64,000 nt of DNA, taken from contig JAQSEB010000004.1 in NCBI GenBank assembly GCA_030063045.1, forward strand, positions 1,984,001 to 2,048,000, given 5' to 3'. Position numbers and translations under genes: made by a program. Position 1 is the first letter of the stretch. Every line of letters begins with the position of its first letter. Shown piece by piece: positions 39,070 through 49,153 of the stretch. The DNA comes from Pratylenchus scribneri (taxonomy: Eukaryota > Nematoda > Chromadorea > Rhabditida > Pratylenchidae). Under the pieces are notes generated by a model. That model searched no databases and had not been told where the DNA came from. It worked only from the letters and a program-made list of their open reading frames with translations.

Positions 39070-39475
39070 CATCTCCACAATAGACAAAGGGCTCTGCAAA
39101 TATGGGCATGTCCACAAATTCTGCAAATATAAGTTTTTGACTTCTAATAAATAAGAAACCGGTTTTAGACCCTACAAATCTTATACCATTTGTAGATCTC
39201 ATCGAGACGCATCGATTGGTATATAAAACATTCGAAAAGTTAAAGAGTTAAACCGTTTAAACCATATTTTTAGGTTTTTGGTTTAAAACTCTTTAATTTG
39301 GACTAAAACCAAGACAAATATTATACCATTCGATGCGTCTCGATGAGATCTACAAAATGCTATACGGTTTGTAGGGTGTAAAACCGGTTTCTGATTTATT
39401 AGAAGTCAAAAACTTATATTTGCAGATTTTTGTGAACATGCCCATATTTACAGAATTGTGGAGATGACCTAGCAC
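39070..39475. repeat. Palindromic repeat element (copy B)
   Basis: Left arm: 'GGTCATCTCCACAATAG', 'GACTTCTAATAAATAAGAAA', 'GATCTCATCGAGACGCATCG'. Right arm, inverted: 'CGATGCGTCTCGATGAGATC', 'TTTCTGATTTATTAGAAGTC', 'AATTGTGGAGATGACC'. Next to copy A and in the same gene-free stretch. Confidence 0.85.
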
Positions 39476-39650
39476 CGTCCCTCTCATATAATTCAAATTC
39501 AAATCACCCCTAAATTATATTTTATATTTGATGCCATTATAAAAATTTGCTATGCTAAAATTTTATTCAATCATTTCATATTTGAAAAAAATTGATTGTG
39601 TTTTTATCAATTTTTGTTGATTAATTTCTTCGCTTTTCTCTCCTTCTCAT

Positions 39651-40461
39651 TTAAGCATGGGCAAAGCCACGGAAAGCTCCGCCATTGCCTCCACCAAATC
39701 CACCAGCACCAAATGCGGATTGACCTCCTGGGCCTCCGGGGCCACCTGCACCTTGTGGGCCAAATCCGGCCTGTCGTTTGCCGAAGTATCCGTAATAGGG
39801 GTAATAGCCATAGCCATAGTAGCCCCACTTAAGTTTAGAAAAGATTAAATTTAAAAGGATTTTAAAATTTTTTACTTGTGCCGCGGCCTCTTCCAACATC
39901 AGTCCAACGCAGAATGCGACCAACACCAAGGCAAGCCTAATTAGTGGAATATTTTTATTTGTTAATGAAAAGAGTTATGAAAACCATGAAATACTCTCAA
40001 AGTCCTAACAAAATTTTAAGAAACGAGGGTAGAAAATATTTTCAAAAAGACTGAAAATTTTCACAAAAAAACTTTTTTTTATTTTTTAAGCTTAAAACCT
40101 TATAATAAATTGCATCGAATTTAGTAACAATGAAATGCCACATTATGAATTTATGCTTTAACTCAAGGAAGTTAGAAAATATATTCAAATTTTAAAATGA
40201 TGGGAAATTCTCTGTTTTCAAAAATTAATGAAAAAAAATATGGCACATTTTAAATGATAAATTCTGAAAATTTTTTGTAAATTTTAAATCACTAGATCAA
40301 TAAAAAAATTTCTCTAATTAATTGGCAGCAAATATTCCAAATTTATTAATTTTATTTTAATCCTATGCCCTTTACCTTTCTAAGATATATATATATATAT
40401 ATATTTATATTTTAGAATTAATAAAACCCAAGAAAACTCACAATTTAACGGTGAAAGCCAT
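39651..40461 (-). CDS. Gly/Tyr-rich secreted peptide precursor (NLP-like), 85 aa
   Basis: Exons 40461-40442, 39936-39876 and 39827-39651, all in phase. The signal peptide is MAFTVKLLALVLVAFCVGLM with cleavage likely near AAAQ. Next comes an aromatic WGYYGYGYYPYYGYFG block ending in GKRQ, a dibasic cleavage site preceded by Gly that would leave an amidated C-terminus. The rest is a Gly-rich tail (GGPGGPGGQ, GFGGGNGG). This layout resembles nematode neuropeptide-like/antimicrobial YGGYG peptides or small structural secreted proteins; which of these applies cannot be decided. A clear TATA box lies 87 bp before the ATG, fitting a strongly expressed gene. Confidence 0.75.
40381..40406. repeat. AT dinucleotide microsatellite
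   Basis: Run of about ten TA units in the first intron of the Gly/Tyr-rich peptide gene. Confidence 0.9.
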
Positions 40462-40547
40462 TTGGGTAGATTTTTTTATTGTAGAAGGAGTGTCTTTTTA
40501 AGTGAATTTGATTCAAAAACTTTGATACCATCAGTCAATTGCTCAGC

Positions 40548-40555
40548 CTTTTATA
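40548..40555 (-). promoter_or_regulatory. TATA box of the Gly/Tyr-rich peptide gene
   Basis: Minus-strand TATAAAAG in the context GGCCATATAAAAGGCTGAGC, 87-94 bases before the start codon at 40461. Transcription would start around 40520. The GC-flanked consensus stands out in this AT-rich DNA. Confidence 0.65.
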
Positions 40556-40561
40556 TGGCCC

Positions 40562-41797
40562 AAATTCGGGCAAAAAGTAAACAAACAAACACTCATAATT
40601 CACTTTGAGATTGAGGACAAATTGAAGGCACAAAAATAGACAACACAGGAAATGTTTTTATTCCTTTGTGGATTGGATAAAGAAAGGAAGTTCATTTTTG
40701 CGCCCGAATGCGCGATCCCATTCACAATTGAGGTGTCCGCGTTCCATTTTCCCTTTGTTAATTGTTCGCACAATTCTTGATCAAAAGGAGGAAAAAGGAG
40801 GAAAAAAGGAAGTTGACATGGATATATTCTCCAGCAGAAGGCGACACATTCTATTGTTATTCTTGAAGGATACATTTCCCCCATTTACTATTTTTACCTT
40901 CACTTAACGTGTGATTTTGTTGTACATTTTCGGATTCTATTGTTATAAAATAGAATTGATTGCAAATAAAATATATTGCACAAATTTTGATTGAAGAACA
41001 AATATTTTTGTATTTTTGCAGACTTGGAAAACTTTGACAAATAAACAGATATTCTGCTGATGATGCAAAATTTAAAAAAAAAATATTCAGAAGCTTATTA
41101 GAGATATTTGGAATTGGTTTTTGATAAAAATATTAATTATTTTCGATCAAATAAATTCATATTTAATTCTCAAATTTGTTCTCTATCCAATATTGGCAAA
41201 ACCAATTTTATGGGATTTAATGTATAGAAATTTGATGAAAAAAAATTAGTTACTCGAAAAAAAGTGTATGGCTGTTATACCGTACTCTTTTAGAAAAACC
41301 AAGAGTTATTATTTTTTAAATCTTCCTAAAAGTTGAGGAATTATTAGAGATGGGAAAAAAGTAGGTGAATTAATTTTCAACCCATCCCGAGAATGCGTTA
41401 TTTTTTTAGAGAATGGGGATTTATTAGATTATTATAAATGGGTTTTAGAAGAGCATTTAGAATATTTTAACTCGAATACCTCGAATAAAATTCTGTATTG
41501 CATCTGTCCAGACAAGGTTCAAAAAATGTAAAGAGAGAATGAGGCATATTGCTATTTTCTTTATGGTAAATATTAATTAAAAGTTTTACACCTACACAAA
41601 TTTGCCATATACCCTATCTTTGAATATTAAAAACATGAACAGCTGCTTTTAAATCGTAAATGATAGTGCTTAAAAATGCCAAATAAATATGTAAAATTCT
41701 ATTGAAAACATCTGCTGCTCTGTTGCTGCCTCCACTGCTTATATTAATCAAATTTTTGGTTATTTCCATTCCAATATTTCTGAAAATTTACGAAAAT
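40562..41797. other. Intergenic, divergent promoters
   Basis: Between the peptide gene and the carboxylesterase. Open frames on both strands at 40600-40910 have no family motif. An in-frame hydrophobic stretch directly before the esterase ATG (41702-41797) lacks its own ATG. No gene supported. Confidence 0.45.
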
Positions 41798-43769
41798 ATG
41801 GGTTCAGTATATTCCTCATCGGTTGTCGCAATTGATGGCCAACAAAAAAATGCAATTCCAAACCGTTCAAAACGTCTTTTATTGCCGCATCCCAGAGTGG
41901 AGACGGACAAAGGAATGGTCGAAGGTTTTCGGCATCAATTGATTGATGGAAGGCCGATTAATGTGTTCTTGGGCATTCCATTTGCAAAACCGCCCATTGG
42001 CGAATTAAGATTCAAGGTAAGTTAATTGTACTAAATTCTTATAGAAGATAAATACTTTATATTTTTTAAAGAATGTTATATGCATATTATTTGGGAATTG
42101 GGACACAATCAACAGGGCGAGGTCCCCTGCTGGGCGACGACGCTTGTAGCTAATTAAGGGCTAAATCGATATTGCTGATTTTGGTAACAAATTAGAGAGT
42201 GCTCTTCTGGCTATCGATAGATAATAAATTATTTGGATTAGTTAGAATTAAGATTTGATGTAAGTGTTCAAAAAACCGTGAAAAAAATTCGCAAATTTAT
42301 ATTATTATTCTTATTTATGCTAATTCTGAGCGATACAAAATATATTTTATATCGATTGATAGCCAGAAGTGCGTTCATTAATTTGACACTAAATTCATCA
42401 ATATTGATTTAGCTCTTAATGAGTTACAAGCGTCTCGCCCAGTTGTAGAGTTCATATTTATTTTGAACATTGATAAATAAATCTTTTAAAACTTTTATAA
42501 CCTTGCCTTAAATTCTTTCGGTTAAAAGCATCTTGGTGATTGATCAAATATATTTGGCAAAAATTTTCAGTAAAATAGGCAGAAAAACATTCCAGAAAAG
42601 AGAGATGAGTTAAAACAGTCTTACAAAAAATAGTTTGAACAAATTTGAAATATTTCTAAATAGAAACCAACCGAGCCGGATGGATGGCATCCGGGCATTT
42701 TGTTTGCCAAAAAGTATCGTCAACGTTCCATCCAAATGAACTTTTTGCATACGGACATTGCCGAGAGAAGGGCTGGCAAATCCGAGGATTGTCTCTATTT
42801 GAATGTGATTGCACCCGGTTGGAAACAAAATGAGCGAGAAAATCAAGCCGGATTCCCCGTGATGTTCTATATTCATGGAGGAGCATATTTGATTGATTCC
42901 GCCGTAAAATACAATCATAAACGGCTAGCACGGTTGGTTTTACTAAACTGTCAAAATATTAAATAATTTGAAATAAATAAATTTGATAAAGAATTTACAA
43001 ATTTTTCAAAATTATTTGTGCCTAAAATGAGCATTTTTGGCCATATAACATGGTCAATAATTTTATTTTTTTATTACTCTCTAGTATTATACTAATTAAT
43101 TAGTTGAATTCAAGGAAATTATAATAAAAAAAAATTCTAGAAATTATTTTAAATAATTTATTTCAAAAATGAGCATTTTTATGGCCATAGAACATGGAAA
43201 AATAATTCAGTTTTTTTATTATTGCTTGCCTCTCTTACTTAAGTTAAAAAAAATAAAAGTTTTATTTTATGTCCAAAATTTTAATTATGGCGGCCAAATT
43301 TTATTACCCGAAAAATTGTCCGTAATTTTAAATATTCCACAATAATTAATTTTAATTCATTTTTATCAGAATTTAAATTTTATTTTGATGCAAAATAATT
43401 TTAAATTTAGGAAAAAATAGCGCAAATTAATGAGTTTAGCCATTTTCTACAGTTTTTAATTAATTTTATTTCCAAAAAAATTCCAAAATTCTTCAAACTA
43501 TTAAATTATTCCTCTATTTACCAGCACATTGATCCATCACGACGTCATTGTTGTTGTTATTCAATATCGGCTCGGCCTTTTGGGCTTCTTCTCCACTGGA
43601 GACCAGCAATGTCCGGGCAATTTTGGCTTGTGGGATCAATTGATGGCATTGCAATGGACAAAGGCAAATATTGCCGCCTTTGGTGGCGATCCAACACGAA
43701 TTACTGTATTCGGACAAAGTGCAGGCGCAGTTTCTGCTGATTTGTTGGGAATTTGTCCTCTTTCGAGAG
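41798..43769 (+). CDS. Carboxylesterase, N-terminal half with nucleophile serine
   Basis: Exons 41798-42016, 42664-42932 and 43525-43769, in phase, 244 residues ending on a one-base partial codon. Type-B carboxylesterase landmarks in order: FLGIPFAKPPIGELRF, SEDCLYLNV, the oxyanion-hole block PVMFYIHGGAY, VVVIQYRLGLLGFFSTGD, GNFGLWDQLMALQW and the nucleophile elbow ITVFGQSAGA. The start MGSVYSSS could be N-myristoylated, pointing to a cytosolic or membrane-associated enzyme rather than a secreted one. After 43769 (R|GTGAAT) I find no plus-strand exon for the middle of the enzyme, where the catalytic glutamate and histidine should be. The next homologous exon is at 48923, over 5 kb away and in a different phase. 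Confidence 0.8.
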
Positions 43770-45083
43770 GTGAATTCATTTTAGGAATATATTTTGCCAA
43801 AAAATCATATTATTTTCTTTATTTATTTTATTTTATTAATCATTTATTATTTTTGGAATACTAATTAATAAATTGTAAAAGTTTTTTAATGACCCAAATT
43901 TTGTCTTTTTTACTTCCAATTTATTAGGAACATAGAGAAATAGAGTGGGTAAGAAAATTATAGTCTGAAATTATCTGAACTAGAGACATGAAAAAACATG
44001 TATTTCTTCTATTAGAAAGCCCTGGGTTACTAATTTTCAGAGACTTCCGATGGGCAACTTTTCTGAATTTTTGAATTATTTCGGCTTAATTTCACCTCTA
44101 AATTGATTATTTTTGATATGAATTTTTCGATGGGATGGTACAAATAGAGAGGGGGTTTCTAAGAGAAGAAATACGGTATTTTTAATGAGTTAGATTTTTT
44201 TGTCCGATTTAAGCATGAAATTTATGTAAACAAATGCCCAAACATTTACAATGAATCCGGTCATATTTGATATTTGTAAATATTGTTTTTTACCAAAATT
44301 CTTAAGTTATAATTGCATATTCTATTCATGTTTGGCATCAGATATTAATGCAAATATTTGGCCAAATTGAAGGAATGTCGAATTAACAATTGAAAACCCA
44401 AATTAACTAAAAAATTGTTCGAATCTGGAAGGAAAAAATGGACTGTTATTAAAATGAAAAATATAAAAAATTTGAGGGGAAATATTCAATTTGAATGGAA
44501 ATTGGAAATCAAGAAAAGAAGAATGAATGAATTAATTGAAAAAATAGGAAAAATTGCAATAAAAATTAGATGAAAAAATTTATAATAAAAAAAATTAGCC
44601 AAAAAATATTAAAATATTTAAACTATTTTCAATTTTGATTGTAGACTTCGATTAGTAAAAATTGTCATTCGCCAATATCGAGGAAATAATTTTTAATTAA
44701 TCAAGAATATATTTTCGCTTTTTAAGAACACAAATGAATCAAAATTTTGTCAAAATTAAATGAACGAAAATTGGACACATGGAAATTGCATCGAAAAAGT
44801 TGCAAAAATTGGGTCACGAAAAAAATGGGCTAAAAAATTGACCAGATTAATAAATGGTGATTAGGCGAAATTTAAATGGAAAATTTGAATGAAATAAAAA
44901 AGGATTTGCTTCTGTTTAGAATTTCTATCACTAAAATTTTGCAAATTTATATTAAATTAATATTGTCGATATTTTCTAAAGTTTAATGAATAATTTATTC
45001 CATTTTTCATTGTTCTTTTTCCACTTCTTTTAATTTCCCAATGTCGAATCTTTTATTTGTTCACTTGATAATTTTCAATTTGT

Positions 45084-46471
45084 TCACTTGATCAATTTGC
45101 ATATCACGAAAGCAAAGAATGCCCAAAAGCACATTGACGAAATAACGCCCGCAATAATAATTATGCGGAAATCAGGTACAATGTGGGCATCGAATTCTGC
45201 GCCCAATTTTTTCTGCGAGAATTGACGAACAAAACGAGGATAGCCAGCTCCTTGATTTGGAATTATGATTAAAATTTTAGTCAACAAATGTATTTATCAA
45301 AATTTGCTGAATATTTTTAAACCGAATAAATTACTGAAAATACCGAATAGAATGTCGAAAATGCCGAATAAAGTAATAAAAGATTTTAACGGTTTAGTTT
45401 AGTGGTTTTTCCTAGACCCTCAAACCTATACCCATTCGATAGATCTCTTCAAGACGCATCGAATGGTATATATTTCGTTGTGTTTTGGCCTAAAATTATA
45501 GGTATTAAACCGTTTAAACCAACTTTTGATTTTTAATTCATAACTCTTTTAATTTTGAACCAATCCCGGCAAACTACATATCAATCGACGCGTCTTGATG
45601 AGCTCTATCGATTGGGTATAGGGTTTGAGGGTCTAGATCAAACAACTAAATTGTTAAAATCTATTATTATTCTATTCGGTATTTTTAGTAATTTATTCGG
45701 TACATTAAATATTATCCATTTTTAAATTATTGGGCTTAATTATAAACTAAATTTCATTTTTATATGAGCTTGCAGTTTGATCATTTTATTTGTTAATTGG
45801 AAATAGTGCGAATTTCGGCACAAAATTCAAAATTTGACTAATATAAAAATTTTGAATAAATTTCTAAAATAAAATATTCATTCAGCTGAATTGGGATTTT
45901 CAATATTTAAAATTTAATGTCCCCAATTTACCTCTTTCTCTTGATTTGCGAATTTTTCCGAGAATTTCCTATATTGTTCTTGTGCTGTTGCTCGAAATTC
46001 CTTATCAAATTCTTTCGTCCTTTGGTCGTCGAATTCGTACATATCAAAATTAATTTCACGGGTCAAACGCGAATGGAGGCCATTAGACTTGCTGGTCTGA
46101 AATGCTATCAAAAAATTAAGAATTTATGCTTCATTGACATTGGTTTTGGAAAATAATATAGTTTGTAAAGACGGCTCGTAGATTTCTAAAAATTTTTCTT
46201 AATATTCTGAGGAAACATTCATTGAAAATTTTCTACTAAAAAAGACTGGAATTCCCGAGCATATATTGATGTGAAAATACACAATGATAATGCTGTTGAT
46301 TGATCAATTAATATTCCCATAAATAAAATTCGTCGAATTGAGATATTCAAATTTTTTTCATTTTACCTCTTGGGCATTTGCCAAAATTGCTAAGGCAAAA
46401 TTGGCTAAAATCATTCCCAAATATGGAAACCAAATGGCATTTTTCGAATTGAAGACTATTGCCAAGGCCAT
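45084..46471 (-). CDS. Small signal-peptide/coiled-repeat/TM protein, copy 1, 132 aa
   Basis: Exons 46471-46367, 46096-45932 and 45212-45084, in phase when the TCTCGCAG acceptor at 45213-45220 is used. N-terminal signal peptide (MALAIVFNSKNAIWFPYLGM... ANAQE). One charged helical repeat follows (LHSRLTREINFDMYEFDDQ ... KEFRATAQEQYRKFSEKFAN). A C-terminal membrane helix ends FFAFVICKLIK. It is clearly paralogous to the gene at 47954-47234, including 5' and 3' flanks. Unknown family; the type I topology would leave a very short cytosolic tail. Nested on the opposite strand inside the split carboxylesterase. Confidence 0.7.
45315..45710. repeat. Palindromic repeat element in intron of copy 1
   Basis: Outer arms 'CCGAATAAATTACTGAAAAT' and inverted 'AGTAATTTATTCGGTA'. 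Inner boxes are 'AAGACGCATCGAATGG' and 'CGACGCGTCTTGATGAGC', plus 'CTAGACCCTCAAACCTATAC' and inverted 'GTATAGGGTTTGAGGGTCTA'. Lies between exons 46096-45932 and 45212-45084. Confidence 0.7.
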
Positions 46472-47233
46472 TTTTGAATATTAAATTTGGAATTTCTTTC
46501 TGTAAATTTAAATTTAAATTTTATTTAAATTAAAAAATTTATCTTCTGTTGGAATTAATAATAAAATAAAGAATAAAATGAAGGAAAAAAATGCTATATA
46601 ATCAATTGAAATTTGGAATGTTTTATTCGAGAAAAAAAGTAACCAAATGTTAGAATAAAACTTTTAAGCCTTGAAGGAATTTTTTGTTTTCAAGAATAGG
46701 TAAAAATGATTCACTATGAAAAAAAGGACAATTGAATACGGTAACTAAAATCCTTTTAGAGAATTAATATTCTTCTAGGGAAAATAAAAAAAAACATCAT
46801 TTTGTGGAATTCGAAATGAAAAAACCGTCAGGGCTCATTTTCATTTGTTAATGCCAACGAAAAAAATTTAACGAGTTGAAAATTTTCGCTTTTAAATGAT
46901 TTAACACATGTAAAATCAATTTGATTCAAATTAAATAGAAAGCAAATTAGAATTGGACAAATTTAGAGGAATTTTGATCGAAATGATCGTCGAAATTTGG
47001 CAACCGAAAATTATTTCAAATTAAAAATTTAGATTTGACAAAATTTAAGGGTTTAGTTGAAATTAAATGAAAATTTTGGTTGAAATTAAAAAGGATTTTC
47101 TTGAATTTACGACTTTCGGTCATTGAAAATTTATCAATTTTATTGAATTAAAATTATGAATATTTTCCAAGTTTAATCGGATTATTTATTTCATTTTTCT
47201 TCGTCTTTTTTCCACTTCAGTTGATTTATTTGT

Positions 47234-47954
47234 TCACTTGATTAATTTGCAAATCACAATTGCAATGCAAGTCCAAAAGCAAATTAATACAATGACACCT
47301 ATGGCGACGAAAATTGGGAACATGCCCTCCATTTGCTTATGATGTTCCTTTGCCTCGCGTAATTCCTTATCAAAATTCTCCGAGAATTTCTTATGCTCTT
47401 CTTGCGCTGCTCGAAAACGCTCGTTATTTTCTTTTTTTATTTGTTCGAATTCCGCATCGAAATTTGACATATCACGGGCCAAACGTGGATGGAAATCATT
47501 CGGCATGCTGATCTGAATTTATGAAAATTTTTATCAAAATTCTATGCTTGAAATTATTTACCTGATTTGTACGCCATTCCCCGTCAAATTTCTCCGAGAA
47601 TTTCCTATGTTCTTCCTGTGCTGCCCGAAAACGCTCATCAAATTCTTTCATCCTTTGGTCGAAATCTGACATGTCAATGTCACGTGCCGAACGCGGATGG
47701 ACGGCATTTTTCGGCTTGATCTGAAAAAATTTTTGTCAAAAATTAGTAGAATATATGTGAAATGATTTTTCTCGTAAAAAATAGAATTGAAATTGATTTT
47801 TGCTTTTGGAGTGTCGAATTAATCTCGGAGCCCAGTAATTCCTACGTTCTACCTCTTCGGCCCTTGACAAAATGATGAAGGCAAAATTGGCCAAAATGAT
47901 TAACAAACATGGAAGCAGAATTGAATTTTTCTTGCTGAGGACGGTTGAGGCCAT
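47234..47954 (-). CDS. Small signal-peptide/coiled-repeat/TM protein, copy 2, 179 aa
   Basis: Exons 47954-47853, 47720-47562 and 47512-47234, in phase. Signal peptide MASTVLSKKNSILLPCLLII... SRAEE. Two homologous charged repeats: HPRSARDIDMSDFDQ ... ERFRAAQEEHRKFSEKFD and HPRLARDMSNFDAEF ... ERFRAAQEEHKKFSENFD. A membrane helix FVAIGVIVLICFWTCIAIVI is followed by CKLIK. Copy 1 has only one repeat, so a repeat-bearing exon was gained here or lost there. The HPR(S/L)AR start of each repeat and the regular Phe spacing suggest an amphipathic helix. I know no named family. Confidence 0.75.
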
Positions 47955-48354
47955 TTTTGAATAGAGAATTTTTTATTTATTCCTGTACATTTAAATTTGG
48001 ATTAAAATAAATGAAAAAAATTTAATAAATTTTTTAAAAATTTTTTTGTTGAATTGAAATTGATCAAAATGAAGAAAAAATCCTATATGATCAACTGAAA
48101 TTTGGAATGCTGTCTTCGAGAAGGAGAAATTGCCAAATGCCAGAATGAAACATTTAAGCATTGAAGGAATTTTCGCTTTTTCTTGAGGAACACGAAAAAA
48201 TGATTCACAATATAAATAAATGCTATGCTACGAATTAACGTTTTTTACGGGAATGAAAATGTAAAAATATTTATCTTAAATAAAATGTTAAGGATGAGTA
48301 AATTAAAAAAAAGAAAAAAATTGATGCATTTTTTAAAATTGTTTCCATTTTCCA

Positions 48355-48745
48355 AGGTGACTAGGTCGATTCCACAATGGTGCAAATATAAAGTTTTTGA
48401 CTTCTAATAAATCAGAAACTGGTTTTAGAACCCACAAACCTTATACCATTTTGTAGATCTCATCGAGATGCATCGAATGGTATATAAAATGTCATGATTT
48501 GATCAAAATTAAAGAGTATTAAACCATTTAAACCATTTTTCCTGATTTTGGTTTTAAACTTTCTTATTTTGGGCCATAAGCTAACATATTATATACCATT
48601 CGATGCATCTCGATGAGATCTACAAAATGGTATAAGATTTGTGTGGTCTAAAACCAGTTTCTGATTTATTAGAAGCCAAAAACTTTATATTTGCACCATT
48701 GTGGAATCGCCCATATTTGCACCGCTCCCTTTGAATTTTGTAGAA
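48355..48745. repeat. Palindromic repeat element (copy C)
   Basis: Left arm: 'TCGATTCCACAATGGTGCAA', 'GACTTCTAATAAATCAGAAA', 'GATCTCATCGAGATGCATCG'. Right arm, inverted: 'CGATGCATCTCGATGAGATC', 'TTTCTGATTTATTAGAAGCC', 'TTGCACCATTGTGGAATCG'. Confidence 0.85.
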
Positions 48746-48922
48746 TCGACTCCGGACGTAATATTACTAACCGAATGTGGATGGAAATCGCTTATTAGAT
48801 TGCTGATCTGAATTTATATAAAAAATTTAATTAAATTTAAGATAGCCTTTTCCATTTCAATTATCCTTCTATTAAAAATAGTTAATAAAATAATTATTTA
48901 ATTAAAATTTATTCTTTCAAAG

Positions 48923-49153
48923 GTTTTATCGATGGTCACAAAAATGTGGACAAATTTTGCGAAATTCGGCGATCCAAATGGCCAATATGAAAATTTTCCA
49001 TTCCACTGGGACCCATTTACTCCTGCAAATATTGGTCGCCATTTGCGCATTTCCGCCGATGAACCGAAAATGCATGAAGAATCATCGGCGGCTGGGAATG
49101 ACGGAAAACGAATTGAAATGTTGGCCAACGTTTATCGGGCATTGATTCAATGA
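48923..49153 (+). CDS. Carboxylesterase C-terminal exon
   Basis: Follows a TTCTTTCAAAG acceptor and runs 76 codons to TGA at 49151. VTKMWTNFAKFGDPNG, then an aromatic FPFHWDPFT stretch, is the typical end of type-B carboxylesterases. Its phase (0) does not match the one-base remainder of the exon ending at 43769, so at least one further exon must exist for a functional enzyme. It is the plausible 3' end of the gene starting at 41798. Confidence 0.65.
   Translation, partial: VLSMVTKMWTNFAKFGDPNGQYENFPFHWDPFTPANIGRHLRISADEPKMHEESSAAGNDGKRIEMLANVYRALIQ

Larger units (their letters stand above)
37136..39650. other. Intergenic region with two large palindromic repeats
   Basis: Holds the palindromes at 38300-38690 and 39070-39475. 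A minus-strand frame 37953-37729 starts with a signal-peptide-like MKENFLKLLCLILMLSNWQS, but no further exons, family motif or splice structure support it, so it is not called as a gene. Confidence 0.5.

Noticed and set aside
40600..40907. Open frames on both strands upstream of the Gly/Tyr peptide gene
   Set aside because: No motif, splice struct or start context; the region is more likely promoter or spacer.
47314..47511. Plus-strand open frame over the small-protein exon
   Set aside because: Antisense shadow of the coding exon 47512-47234, whose frame has signal, repeat and membrane features shared with its paralogue.
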